A DNA stretch of 64,000 nucleotides, from contig NZ_BAXB01000010.1 of NCBI RefSeq assembly GCF_000698145.1, positions 62,001 through 126,000 on the forward strand, in the 5' to 3' direction. The notes beneath the pieces were generated by a model that ran no database searches, was not told the DNA's origin, and worked only from the letters and a program-made list of their open reading frames with translations. How positions within the stretch are numbered: position 1 is the stretch's first letter; each line of letters begins with the position of its first letter. The translations under genes and the position numbers were made by a program. Positions 8,504-18,757 of this stretch are shown here, one piece after another. Source of the stretch: Geomicrobium sp. JCM 19039 (lineage in GTDB: Bacteria > Bacillota > Bacilli > Bacillales > Marinococcaceae).

Positions 8504-9810
8504 AGAAACATTGGAAGTATACCGGTGCTTTGGCGAGTGTGGCGATAATTTTATCCGCTTGTTCTGGCGGAGATGATTCTCAATCAGGAACAGGGGATAC
8601 CGAAGATGGGGCGAATGGCGATCCAGTTGAAATCTCGTATTGGCAGTACCAATTTGATTCAAAAGTTGATTTGATGGATGAACTCATTGAGGAGTTTGAA
8701 GATGCAAACCCTGACATTACGGTTACACAAACAAACTTTCCTTATGACCAATTCAATGAGCGTGTGGCGACGCAAGTGCCTGCAGGTGAAGGACCAGATG
8801 TGATCAACTTATTCAATGGGTGGGTACCAAACTATGTAGATCAAGGGTTTTTGCAACCGCTCCCACAAGAGAGCTTTTCACATGAGGAGATCGAGAATGA
8901 GTTTTTCCCGTTTATTGAATCTGTAAAGCTTGACGATGAATATTGGACATTACCTACAGGTGTGCGTACGTTATCTCTCTTTTACAATGTGGATATCTTT
9001 GAAGAATATGGAATCGATGGACCACCAGAAACGTGGGATGAGCTTGTCGATACAGCGGTTGAGCTAACTGAACGCACAGATAATGGGCAACTTGAACAAT
9101 CGGGCATGGCATGGGAGCCAGCTCAACAAGGGCACCATTGGTGGCGAGATGGCTTGTTGCCGCAAGCAGGTGGGCAAAGTTTAAGTGATGATGCCCAAAC
9201 GGTCACATGGAACGATACTGATGCCGGGCTAGAATCTTTTGAATATTATTTAAGCTTCGCACGTGTTCATGAAACATCGGAGCGAGATTTTTATACAGAG
9301 GACTTTATCGCTTTTCAGACAGAGAACGCGGCGATGAACATTGATGGTTCGTTCCGCCTCGGTACATTGCAAACCGAAGCACCAGACTTAAATTACGCAG
9401 TTGCACCTCTACCTGTTCATGAAGAGGGTGGAGAACTATCGTCACCGGCAACCTTCTGGAGTAATGGCATCGTTGCAGGGGTTGAAGATGAGAAACTCGA
9501 CGCATCTGTGAAATTTTTAGAGTTTTTAACAAGTGAAGACGTGATGGAGCGTTGGACAGAAGAAATTGGAGAACTACCAGCAAGAGAATCTGTCGCCATG
9601 CAAGAGCAATTCGCCGATGATGAATTGTTTGGACCATTCGTAGAACAGCTTCCTTACGCAAGTACACATACGTTTGTTGATGAAAGCACTGAACGTGACT
9701 TGTTTATTGCTGCAGTTGATCGCGTGCTCCTTCAAGACATGTCACCTGAAGAATCTCTCGACATCCTCACCGAAGAGACACAAGCATTATTTGATGCGTA
9801 TTGGAACTAA
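8500..9810 (+). CDS. ABC transporter sugar-binding lipoprotein
   Basis: 436 aa extracellular solute-binding protein of the family that serves carbohydrate ABC importers. A signal peptide ends at lipobox LSAC (Cys about residue 21), followed by an acidic linker (SGGDDSQSGTGDTEDG) and a bilobal SBP fold (EISYWQYQF, EGPDVINLFNGW, NIDGSFRLG). The ATG overlaps the lyase stop and follows AGGGGGAAGAAAG. It feeds the two permeases downstream; no ATPase is encoded nearby, so a shared MsmX-type ATPase is likely. The acidic surface fits an alkaliphile or halotolerant host. Confidence 0.9.
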   Translation: MKKHWKYTGALASVAIILSACSGGDDSQSGTGDTEDGANGDPVEISYWQYQFDSKVDLMDELIEEFEDANPDITVTQTNFPYDQFNERVATQVPAGEGPDVINLFNGWVPNYVDQGFLQPLPQESFSHEEIENEFFPFIESVKLDDEYWTLPTGVRTLSLFYNVDIFEEYGIDGPPETWDELVDTAVELTERTDNGQLEQSGMAWEPAQQGHHWWRDGLLPQAGGQSLSDDAQTVTWNDTDAGLESFEYYLSFARVHETSERDFYTEDFIAFQTENAAMNIDGSFRLGTLQTEAPDLNYAVAPLPVHEEGGELSSPATFWSNGIVAGVEDEKLDASVKFLEFLTSEDVMERWTEEIGELPARESVAMQEQFADDELFGPFVEQLPYASTHTFVDESTERDLFIAAVDRVLLQDMSPEESLDILTEETQALFDAYWN

Positions 9811-9817
9811 TGAGGAG

Positions 9818-9847
9818 TGGGAAGCTTTGGCTTCCCATCTTTTCTGA
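9818..9847 (+). terminator. Intrinsic terminator after the binding-protein gene
   Basis: TGGGAAGC-TTTG-GCTTCCCA stem-loop followed by TCTTTTCT. Located inside the transport operon, it may lower permease expression relative to the binding protein. Confidence 0.75.
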
Positions 9848-10259
9848 CTATATAGGATGAAATAAAGAGATTATCTAAGAAGGTATTTTATATAGCCCTT
9901 TAACGTCTACAGTTCAACGCCATCCCAAGTCTATGAAAATGGTTCACATTATATGTAACAGTATATGTTTCTCTGCAACAAAGCTGTTGCATTTATGGGA
10001 AAACAGATTTGATTAATTGTCACAATGATTACCTATGTGTAAGGTTATTGGGCATCACTAGTTCAACTACGTCCATAATTAATTCCGTTGATTGGAACGA
10101 AGGGCGGTGAAGCCTGCGGAAGAAGGGCCGAGACGAGACCCCGCAGGGAACGGAGTGACCGAGGAGGCTCGGCAGGTCCTCCGCGGCAAGCATCCGCCTG
10201 TAGTGGAAATCAAGCACAAACAGGGTAAATGTGGAAATTTTAAAGTTCAACTTATACAG
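9848..10259 (+). repeat. MITE-like element, copy C (no tandem units)
   Basis: The left end CTATATAGGATGAA and the right end, whose complement reads CTGTATAAGTTGAACT, match the terminal inverted repeats of the copies at 15288 and 33950. The GC-rich core (10095-10210) carries GGCCGAGACGAGACCCCGCA and GACCGAGGAGGCTCGGC arms and the junction CCTCCGCGG/CAAGCATCCGCC. At this junction other copies hold 58-bp tandem units and this one has none. It fills the whole gap between the binding-protein terminator and the permease ribosome site. Confidence 0.75.
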
Positions 10260-10281
10260 AAAGAGGAGGAGGAGATTAGAA

Positions 10282-11210
10282 TTGCCTGACGGAGCCATTG
10301 CAGCGAGAAAGACACGCTCACCTCGCTTAAATATGAAGCAGAAAACGTACTTATTTGTATATACGTGTTTACTTATCCCGCTCATTTTTTATTTAACGAT
10401 TCGTTTTTTTCCAACACTTTATACATTTAATATCGGGTTTCAAGATTACCAGATTTTAACGGGTGAACATGAATATGTGTTCTTCGATAACTACGCAGCT
10501 ATTTTTCAAGACCCGGTGTTCATTCGCTCATTAATTAATACCATTATCGTTATTGTTTTTGGTGTGCTCGGACAAGTCATTTTAGGCCTTGCTGTTGCAC
10601 TTTTACTCCAAAAAATAAATCGGTTTAAAGGATTGTTTCGGGTCATTTACTTTATTCCTTATGTGACGAGCATTGTGGCCGTCAGTTGGGTGTTCCGCTG
10701 GTTGTTTATGAACAATGGGTTTGTGAACAATTTCTTAGTTGAACTCGGTTTTTCTCCGCAAGGATTTTTAGGGGACCCAGAACAAGCGATTTACATCATT
10801 GTTGGAACGATGATTTGGCAAGCACTCGGTTTCCAAATGGTTATCTTTCTTGCCGGGTTAGAGAACATACCGGAATCTTTCTATGAAGCCGCTGACGTTG
10901 ACGGAGCAAGTGCATGGAACAAGTTCAAATCCATCACCATTCCATTACTAAACCCTACGATTGTGTTTTCGGTCGTCATCGGGACAATTACATTTATTCA
11001 AGTATCGTTTACGCAAGTGGTGAACATGAGTCCTGATGGTGCTGGTGGTCCACTTCACTCGACAATTACAGTCGTTGTTTACATTTACCGACTCGCATTT
11101 AACCAATTCAACATGGGGATGCATCCGCGGCGACGGTCGTACTTTTTATTGCGATTCTCATGCTAACGTTGTTCCAAATGAAAGTACTTACAAGAAAGTT
11201 TGACTATTAA
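10282..11210 (+). CDS. Sugar ABC permease, MalF/UgpA type (frame break near 11117)
   Basis: Membrane component of a carbohydrate ABC importer, about 309 aa with six hydrophobic segments. The cytoplasmic EAA loop that docks the ATPase is EAADVDGASAWNKF (about residues 212-225). The start is TTG 10282, seven bases after an AGGAGGAGGAG run; upstream in-frame codons lie in the repeat element. Near 11117 one base seems lost; the next frame gives SAATVVLFIAILML and an expected C-terminus KFDY ending at 11210. It pairs with the following permease. Confidence 0.85.
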
Positions 11211-11226
11211 AAAGGAGGATTCGTGC

Positions 11227-12047
11227 ATGAAAAAGAAACATCCAATTTGGAGATTCATGCCGTATCTCCTTTTAACTGCCGGAGCGATCATCGTCCTTTT
11301 TCCTTTTATATGGATGGTGTCAACGTCACTAAAGCCGCCGGCAGACATTTATTCATTAAGTATTATTCCTGAGAACCTTACACTAGAAAACTATACACGC
11401 ATTTTTACAGATACAATGTTTGGTCGCTGGATGATAAACAGTATTGTTATTGCCGTTATTACGACGATTAGTGTTTGTTTCTTTGATACACTCGTAGGTT
11501 ATATTCTGGCGAAATTTAAGTTTATCGGAAAAACACTCATCTTCGTAGCGATTTTAAGTACGCTCATGGTGCCAACAGAGATGTTAATTATCCCGTGGTA
11601 TTTGATGAGTGCAGAACTCGGGTGGACAGATTCGTATTGGGGGTTATTATTTCCTGGTCTAATGACAGGGTTTGGTGTATTTCTAATGAAACAATTTCTT
11701 GAATCGATCCCTGATGACCTCCTTCATGCGGCCCGTGTAGATGGGATGGGAGAACTTGGCATCTTTTTTAAAGTTGCGTACCCCAAGTGTGGCCGGCGAT
11801 ATCCGCGCTGTTTATTTTCAGTTTTCTTAGCAACTGGAACGCTTTTTTATGGCCGTTAATTGTTGCACAATCCCAAGAAGTCTTTACTCTCCCAGTAGGC
11901 CTTGCCTACTTTGCATCCGGTGAATTTGAATCAAGGTGGGAGCTTATTATGGCTGGGGCAACGATTACCGCGATCCCGCTCATTCTTGTATTCTTGCTTT
12001 TACAAAGACACATCATTAAAGGCATTGTCCTCACTGGGATGAAATAA
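11227..12047 (+). CDS. Sugar ABC permease, MalG/UgpE type (frame break near 11783)
   Basis: Second membrane component, about 273 aa with six hydrophobic segments. The EAA loop reads HAARVDGMGELGIFFKV. The start ATG follows AAAGGAGGA. A CCCC tract near 11780 appears shortened, shifting the frame; the continuation gives VWPAISALFIFSFLSNW and ends in IVLTGMK, the usual C-terminus of MalG-type permeases. The gene lies 16 bases after the first permease and 19 before the PIG-L gene, so they are probably co-transcribed. Confidence 0.85.
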
Positions 12048-12066
12048 AATAGGAAAGGAAGATGAA

Positions 12067-14549
12067 ATGAAGAAGAAGCTCTCTTTTGCAGTGACCGTTG
12101 TAACTGCCGCAGTTCTTGCAACGTCAACAACCATTCCGGAGGTGACACATGGCCATGATCAAGCACATGACCCTGATTTATGGAAAGTCGTGCAACCGCT
12201 AGAGACCGTAGTAAGCTTTATGAACACAGGGCTCATCCAGACGATGAGCGAAGCGCGTTGCTTTCGTACATGTCACTTGGAAATGGGGTTCGAACGAGCA
12301 GCGTCATCGCCAATCGTGGCGAAGGCGGGCAGAATGAAATTGGAACAGAATTAGGTAACGGACTTGGCATCATCCGCTCCCTCGAATTAGAGGAAGCATC
12401 TGAGGTCTTAAATTTGGATTTACGCATTCTAAGTGAGCAATTGGATGATGACATTTATGACTTCGGTTTTTCGAAATCTATTGATGAAACGTTAGATGAA
12501 TGGGGAGAAGAGCGGGTTTATGAGCGGCTCATTCGCACCATTCGTGAAGAACGCCCAGATATTTTGTTCACATCATTTCTCGATGTCCCAAGTCAACACG
12601 GGCATCATCGTACGATGACGGTCCTTACTGAACGAGCATTTGTGGACGCCGCTGATCCATCAGTCTTCCCTGAGCATGCCGATGAAGGGCTTTTGCCGTG
12701 GCAGCCGCTAAAGTTTTATTTACCGGGCACGGAAGAGACCGAAACGTTAAACTTTAATATCGGTATCTATGATCCAATCTATGAAAAAACGTATCCACAA
12801 CTTGGGGAAGAGTCACGCTTTTTGCATCGAAGTCAAGGCATGGGACGTGACTTGCCAATTGAAGATTTCTTCCAATCGTTGAATTTGGCAGGGTCTCATG
12901 TGAGTGAAGAAGAAGAGGAAGATATTTTCACTGGATTAGCATTTGATTTAAGAGAGTATGGCAAAACGCTTGATAACCGTTCTTGGGAAAATCGTTTAGC
13001 AAGGCTTCAAGCTCCCTGGATGAGGTGGTCGCGACGTACCCAGATCGTGAAGGTGTGTACGCGGAAGCAGTACAGTCCTTACGTGAAGTAAGAAGTGCTC
13101 AGCATATCGCCGATCGTCAAAACATGGACACAGATCTACTCGAACGTCTGGATGTGAAAGAAGCGCAGCTCCAGCGTGTGATTGACGAGAGCGGTGAAGT
13201 AGAAGTGACGGTCACGAGTTCTGCTTATGAAGTTACAAGAGACGGTCAGGTGGAAGTGACGATTGACATTGATAACGAAAACCCTCGACCGTTAGTGCAG
13301 TTGAATGCCGATTTACACTTGCCAGATGGTTGGCAAGTGACGGACCAAGATGTACCAAGGAGCGTTAGAGCGAATCAAAAAGTTGAAGCGACGTTTACCG
13401 TAGCAATCGATGAGGATGCTGAATTTTTTGATGCATATGGAGAGCCAGCAATCATTGGTGACCTTTCTTATCGGCTGAGGGGTAATGTTGTAGAGCATCA
13501 AGTATCAACAGAGGAGACTGTTGCTGTCCTCCCGAAAGTCGGCCTTGAATTGTCACCAGAAGCGACGATACTCAATACACAAACCGGGAACGACGAAATT
13601 GAGCTTGAAGTACGGCAACCAATTACTATGAAGATGGCTATGAAACGTCCATTCGCCTCGAGCCAACAGAAGGCTTAACGGTGGAACGAGCGACAAAAAA
13701 TATCCAGTTCAAAGAAATTGGTGAAAAGAAAACATTCACATTTACGGTAACAGGTCATGAATCCCTTACTGACGCTCAAGAGTCTGTTCGGATTTATGCT
13801 GGAGATGATTCTACCATCGTTCAACCCATTGACTACGATCATATCGAACAATCGTATTGGTTAAAGGAGGGGCAGTTGGACGTGGAAGCTTTCTCTTTAG
13901 AAGTCGATGAAACGTTGCGCATTGGTTACATTGAAAGTGGGTTTGATACCGTTTCGGAACGTTTGAAGGAAGCGGGATTAAACGTTGAGTCAATCGATGA
14001 GGCCATGTTGACGTCTGGAGATTGAGTGAATACGACACGATTGTCGTTGGAATTCGTGCATATTTAAGTCGTAATGACTTGTTAGCAAACAATGACCGTT
14101 TACTGCAATATGTAGAAAACGGTGGACATGTGGTCATGCAGTACCATAATCCCAATGATAATTGGGACCCACAGCTTGCGCCTTATCCGGTGCAACCAGG
14201 CAGTCCTTCCATTGAGTGGCGTGTCACAGATCAAACGGCTCATATTGATGTATTAGAGCCGAATCACCCTGTTTTTTCTGAGCCAAATCAGATTGGCTCA
14301 TCAGATTTTGATGGTTGGGTACAAGAGCGTGGGCTCTATTATCCATCTTCATGGGATGAGCGTTTTACACCGCTCATGTCTATGGCAGACCCTGAGGAAG
14401 AAGCGTTAGACGGAGGTCTTCTCGTTGCAGAGTTTGGGGATGGAACTTACGCCTACACGAGTCTTTCGTGGTACCGACAACTGCAAGCGCAAGTGCCAGG
14501 AGGTTATCGCTTATTCGTAAACCTGTTAAGTTATCCTCATGCTGAATAA
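12067..14549 (+). CDS. Secreted PIG-L deacetylase with NEW3-like and C-terminal ThuA-like domains (four frame breaks)
   Basis: About 828 aa after joining five frame segments. The N-terminal signal peptide (residues 1-27) is followed by a PIG-L/LmbE domain with the metal and catalytic motif AHPDDE (about residue 58) and the HGHHRT zinc ligand. These enzymes remove N-acetyl groups from amino sugars. The middle (about 340-520) resembles a NEW3 beta-sandwich (VEVTIDIDNENPRPLVQLNA). The C-terminus (VENGGHVVMQYHNP, PNHPVFSEPN) resembles ThuA/glutamine-amidotransferase-like domains. Breaks lie near 12230, 13014, 13620 and 14008, each consistent with one lost base (for example GGGG to GGG before CTCATCC). 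It is the last gene of the transport operon, so it probably acts extracellularly on the imported glycan. Confidence 0.8.
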
Positions 14550-14560
14550 TGTTCTTATTA

Positions 14561-14592
14561 AATTGTGCCCTTACGTAAGGGCACAATTCTTA
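14561..14592. terminator. Terminator of the sugar operon
   Basis: A perfect 24-base dyad, TTGTGCCCTTAC against GTAAGGGCACAA, followed by TTCTT. The T tract is short but the stem is strong. Confidence 0.65.
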
Positions 14593-14629
14593 AGGTTGAG
14601 GGTGCATAATAAGGAATGGGGGCTGTATC

Positions 14630-15305
14630 GTGAGGATGTACCCTGAACGAGTGCGAGCAAAAATGTATCGGATCATCGATGATGATGAAGTGCTCCTAAT
14701 TCGTAAACAAACCCGTATACAGTTTGGGGAAAGTAAAGCGACAATTGGTATCATTTTAATGACAAATCCCGGTTCTTTTAAATGTGAAAATACGGAAGAA
14801 TGGCAGTTATTTCAGGCGGGCGAAGGGCTGCATGACCATTACGACGGTGAGAATTTCCCCGATATGACGATGCAATGTGTAATCGAAGTGATACGAAAAG
14901 TACAAGCGCGCAGGGCATACACCGAATGGTCAAGTTCACATCTATAATCTTTCAAATGCTGTGCAGAATAAAGGCGAGAAAGCGGAATACCAACACGAAC
15001 GTCTTAAAACGTTGATTGTTGAACAAGGGCAGGACCTAGCACTCCTTGAAGATCCGGTTACTCATGATTTTGCAACGTTTCATCAGCATGCTCAATCGCT
15101 AGACTTTATTATGATGGGGTTTGTAAACAATGTATTCGTTGAACGCATTGCACAAGTAAAGAAATGGGCGGAACAAGTCGAACAGCTCGTGGTTTCAGAG
15201 GACAATCGAATGAATTTCTCGCACCCAAGACGATGGCGCACCGATCTTCTATTAAAAGAAAAAGCCATCCATCGAATGAGCGAGGTTCTATATAAGTTGA
15301 ACTAA
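14630..15305 (+). CDS. DUF1643-like protein (frame break near 14915)
   Basis: About 225 aa when two frames are joined. The N-terminal part has GIILMTNPGSFKC, comparable to the LNPS motif region of DUF1643 proteins; after the break the sequence continues as HTPNGQVHIYNLSNA, like the conserved RVINLF region. The function is unknown. The change of frame is equivalent to one inserted or two lost bases. The GTG start follows GGAATGGGGG. The last five codons and the stop (LYKLN) lie within the left terminal repeat of the MITE-like element that follows, so the native C-terminus may have been replaced. Confidence 0.6.
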
Positions 15306-15715
15306 ATCATTTCTTCAAGAACCAGTGGTAAGCTTGGTAAAGTGGAAAATGTGCTCGAATTGCGACCGAACGGTTCTCAAGTTGGGGGAAATCGCAGGAA
15401 AAGCGGTATATTCTTGTAAAATAGGTAACAGATTACCGGGTCACGTGTACATCCCCGCCCCGAAGTACCAACATGTTGTCAGCGCGAACCGAGTCCGACT
15501 TTGCTTCGGGCCTGCTCGGGCCGACAGGTTGCTCGCTTCTTAGCATTGAATCTGCGCTCCAGTCGGAACAAACTGCGCAGGAGACCGAAAACGTTAAAGT
15601 AGGCAAACTTGCTCGCAGAACGTGTAAACTAGCGCGCAAAATGGCATCCTGCACCGCGCTACCCCTTCAACCCAACAGCGTGAATTTAGGAAAATGTTAA
15701 GTTCATTCTATATAG
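15288..15715 (+). repeat. MITE-like element, copy A
   Basis: 428 bases bounded by CTATATAAGTTGAACT on the left and, as reverse complement, CTATATAGAATGAACTTAA on the right. The TTCTTCAAGAACCAGTGGTA next to the left end matches copy B (TTCTTCACAAACGAATGGTA). The core is GC-rich but differs from copies B and C, and it has no 58-bp units. Frames on both strands inside it are not credible genes. Confidence 0.7.
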
Positions 15716-15746
15716 AAAGAACAATTGAATAGATAAGCCATCCGTT

Positions 15747-15776
15747 ACAGTATCGATAGATACTGTCTTTTTTTTT
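15747..15776 (+). terminator. Intrinsic terminator before the exopolysaccharide cluster
   Basis: ACAGTATC-GATA-GATACTGT stem-loop followed by C and nine T. It insulates the two-component genes from upstream transcription. Confidence 0.8.
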
Positions 15777-15834
15777 GATTTTCCCACAAAATGACAATAG
15801 ACTGTATATAAAGTAAGTTTTCTTACAGATTGCG

Positions 15835-15843
15835 TGCTATAAT
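15835..15843 (+). promoter_or_regulatory. Extended -10 promoter for the response regulator
   Basis: TGCTATAAT matches the extended -10 consensus TGNTATAAT. No good -35 is seen. It is 110 bases upstream of the response-regulator start. Confidence 0.5.
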
Positions 15844-15952
15844 TGTAATAATATGGAATATTTGAGTGATATTCCAAAACTTTCATAAAACGTATATAAT
15901 AATTGAACTAGTACAATTGTCGATGACTAACGATGAGAGAAGGGATGAACTG

Positions 15953-16552
15953 ATGATCCGAGGTCGTGTTCTCATAATTGAAGATGATGTCGATGTTGCG
16001 TATCTTATTTCTGAATATTTAAAACGAGCAGGTTATACAGTGCAAGTGGCTCATGATGCTTTTCATGGATTTGACAAGGTAGAGCTTTTTGATCCGGACC
16101 TACTCGTATTAGATATTATGCTTCCTGATATGGATGGGTTTAGTATTTGCAAGCAAATACGCGCGACTTCATCGGTCCCTATTATCTTTCTCACCGCTCG
16201 ACGTGAAAGGGATGAAGTGATTACAGGACTCGAATTGGGTGGAGATGATTATGTGACGAAGCCGTTTGAGCCGGATATTCTCGTTGCTAGAGTGAATGCA
16301 GGCATAAGAAGGCAACAGCTGTTGAGCTCGACGACTCCTATTGAACATGCATTCATTGAATCACTTACTAATCGAGAAATTGAAACGTTAATGTTGTTAA
16401 ACCGGGGGTATACAAATAAAGAGATTGCTGAACGATTGTACATTTCGGAAGGGACGGTAAAAGGGTATAACAACGTCATTTATAAGAAACTGGATGTGCG
16501 CAGTCGGACCCAAGCCATTACGAAAGCACGAGAGATCGGCATTGTGTCATGA
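15953..16552 (+). CDS. Response regulator with LuxR-type output
   Basis: 199 aa. The receiver domain has acidic residues EDD near the N-terminus, the phospho-acceptor Asp in LLVLDIMLPDMDG and the Lys in VTKPFEP. The C-terminal LuxR/NarL HTH reads LTNREIETLMLLNRGY with YISEGTVKGY in the recognition helix. The receiver resembles OmpR-type proteins more than NarL types, so the domain pairing is slightly unusual. ATG 15953 follows GAGAAGGG. The kinase gene begins 30 bases after the stop. By position it probably controls the polysaccharide cluster. Confidence 0.85.
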   Translation: MIRGRVLIIEDDVDVAYLISEYLKRAGYTVQVAHDAFHGFDKVELFDPDLLVLDIMLPDMDGFSICKQIRATSSVPIIFLTARRERDEVITGLELGGDDYVTKPFEPDILVARVNAGIRRQQLLSSTTPIEHAFIESLTNREIETLMLLNRGYTNKEIAERLYISEGTVKGYNNVIYKKLDVRSRTQAITKAREIGIVS

Positions 16553-16582
16553 GGATTGATGTCAGGCAAGGGGAATAAGCAT

Positions 16583-18530
16583 ATGAAATGGAGAAATAAT
16601 TGTCTTATATGTTTGTTCTTTATCTTATTTTCGTACACGTTAAATGCTGATGAGGCGCACAGCGATGATGCTACTTATAATGGTCTGACCTGCTTGTCTT
16701 AAGTGGGGATTGGGAGCTTCACCTTGGTGAACTCCACCCTAATGATATGAGCGATGACACGTTCATTAAAAATGTTTCTGTACCACATCGTTTAAGCATT
16801 TCTGACCCGTCTCTCATTGGAGCACCATTGTCGTACCGAAAAGTGTTAGACATCCAAGAATCAGAACGACTGTTTGCGATCGTGCTTCCTGACCGTATCG
16901 GTCACTATCAAATTTGGGTCAATGAAGCGCTCGTCGCACCGTACCCAGTACACAGACGAGAAACGCAAAGGATGATTCCGTTTGAAGCCCAAGGCCCATC
17001 CGTAGAAGTTGTCATTAACATTTCTGGCTATTTGGACGACAGTGGTGGACTCATTCATACGATACGCTTTGGCAATCATGAAGAGATTACGACCTATTAT
17101 CTTCAGCAATTGATACTCTCCTATGTTCCGTTAAGTGCATTGCTCATCATCGGGGTTTCGTACCTCATTTTTTTTGCTTTTCTTCCGAAGTTGAAACAAG
17201 TGATGTATTATGCAATTTTTTGCGTAATTGTGGGATTTTTAGCGATTTTTCAAATGGATTGGTTTCATATGTTTGCATGGCACATTGAATATCGATTTGT
17301 GTACGGTTTATGTATTCTCGCCCATGCATGGTTATTGCAATACATCATTTCAGATTTTGCCAAATATACGTACGTTTTAATAAACCGGTTAGCGATTGTC
17401 ACGCTCTTCTTGTTTGCTTTCTTCATTATCGTGAGTCCGTATCAAACATTTCAATACTTTCACTATCTATTGCTCGTTACATCATTATTCCTTATTGTTT
17501 ATTCTTTCGTCGTGTTGCTACGTGCTCTTAGAGGAAAACATCCGAATGCGGTGTACAATTCCATTGGTTTTGCAATTCTTTACGCAGCGATGATCTATGA
17601 AATGGTTACCTATGAAGACCGTTTTTTTATAGGAAGCATTGTTTCTATAGGTGTTTTGTTTCATATTAGTATGCAAATTATTAATTTCGTACACGCAACG
17701 TATCGTTCGTACACGAAAATTGAAGAGCTTACAGATGAGCTTTCTGCTCTAAATGTCTCCATGGAGAAGAAAGTGCAGGAACGTACGCAAGAACTTGATT
17801 ATAAGCAGAATGAATTACTACGCGTGAATGAAGAGCTGTCTCAACTCGAGAAGATGCGAAAACGACTAGTAGAAAATGTGACCCATGAACTTGGGGGGCC
17901 TCTTACCTCTATACGGGGATATGTGAAAGGAATTAAAGATGGCATTTTTTCACGAGAAAGCGATCGTTACATTTCAATTGTTTATGATAAGACCTTGCTT
18001 TTGGAAAGACTCTTAGATGATTTGCATGATGTTAGCGGGCTAGAAAGTGGCATGCTTTCTATGCAGTATGAAAAGGTGGAAATGGTTTCGCTCATGAAGC
18101 GACTCGTAAATAGTTATGAGGATGAAATGCTCGAAAAGCAGATCCATTTACAATTCTCACATCACGTTGAACAGGCGTATTGCATCGTTGATGCTAGCCG
18201 GATTGAACAGGTGTTCACGAACCTGATTACAAATGCGATGAAATTCTCATCAGCAGGATCTGCAATTATTGTAGAGGTAAGTGTAGACTCGTTACATGGA
18301 ACACTCATCGTGTCGATTCGTGATGAAGGCAGGGCATCCCGACTCGTGAGCTACCGTTTGTGTTTGAACGCTTTTATCAAGCCAATAATGGAACGTTAGA
18401 ATCAGAGGGTTTCGGCATTGGACTGAGCATATGCAAACAGATCATTGATCAACATAACGGGCAATTGCTCGTTGAAAGTCAAGTCGGACAAGGCAGTGTT
18501 TTTACTTTCCGATTACCGTATGAGTACTAA
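16583..18530 (+). CDS. 7TM sensor histidine kinase (two frame breaks)
   Basis: About 649 aa. A signal-like N-terminus leads to an extracellular 7TMR-DISM-type sensing domain (about 30-165), then seven membrane spans (about 170-370), a coiled coil rich in Glu/Gln (about 385-425), and the kinase core with phospho-acceptor His in VTHELGGPL (about residue 434). The N box is TNLITNAMKFS. Breaks lie near 16700 and 18330; after the second one the G2 region continues as GFGIGLSICKQI and the protein ends FRLPYEY. Each fits one lost base. The sensed signal is unknown; 7TMR-DISM domains often bind carbohydrates. It partners the regulator directly upstream. Confidence 0.8.
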
Positions 18531-18585
18531 AAAAATGAGCTGAAATTCTCGACAAACGTATAAAAATAATAGAATGAATTTTTCT

Positions 18586-18616
18586 AAAAAACTACTAACT
18601 TTCGTTAGTAGTTTTT
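18586..18616 (+). terminator. Terminator after the histidine kinase
   Basis: AAAAACTACTAAC-TTTC-GTTAGTAGTTTTT, a 13-bp perfect stem ending in T5, separates the two-component pair from the polysaccharide genes. Confidence 0.85.
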
Positions 18617-18757
18617 GTTATGGGAACACCGTACAGTGAAGGATAAGCAAGAGGAAACTAGCGAAGATGAATGAGGAGGTGTTCATATAATCAATAAGAA
18701 TACAATAAAGTCCCGTGCATATAATGGGCAATATCTCATGAAGAAAATGAATGGCAG

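Noticed and set aside
15325-15700. Frames on both strands within MITE copy A
   Set aside because: They overlap each other, lie inside the element and have no ribosome sites or recognisable domains.
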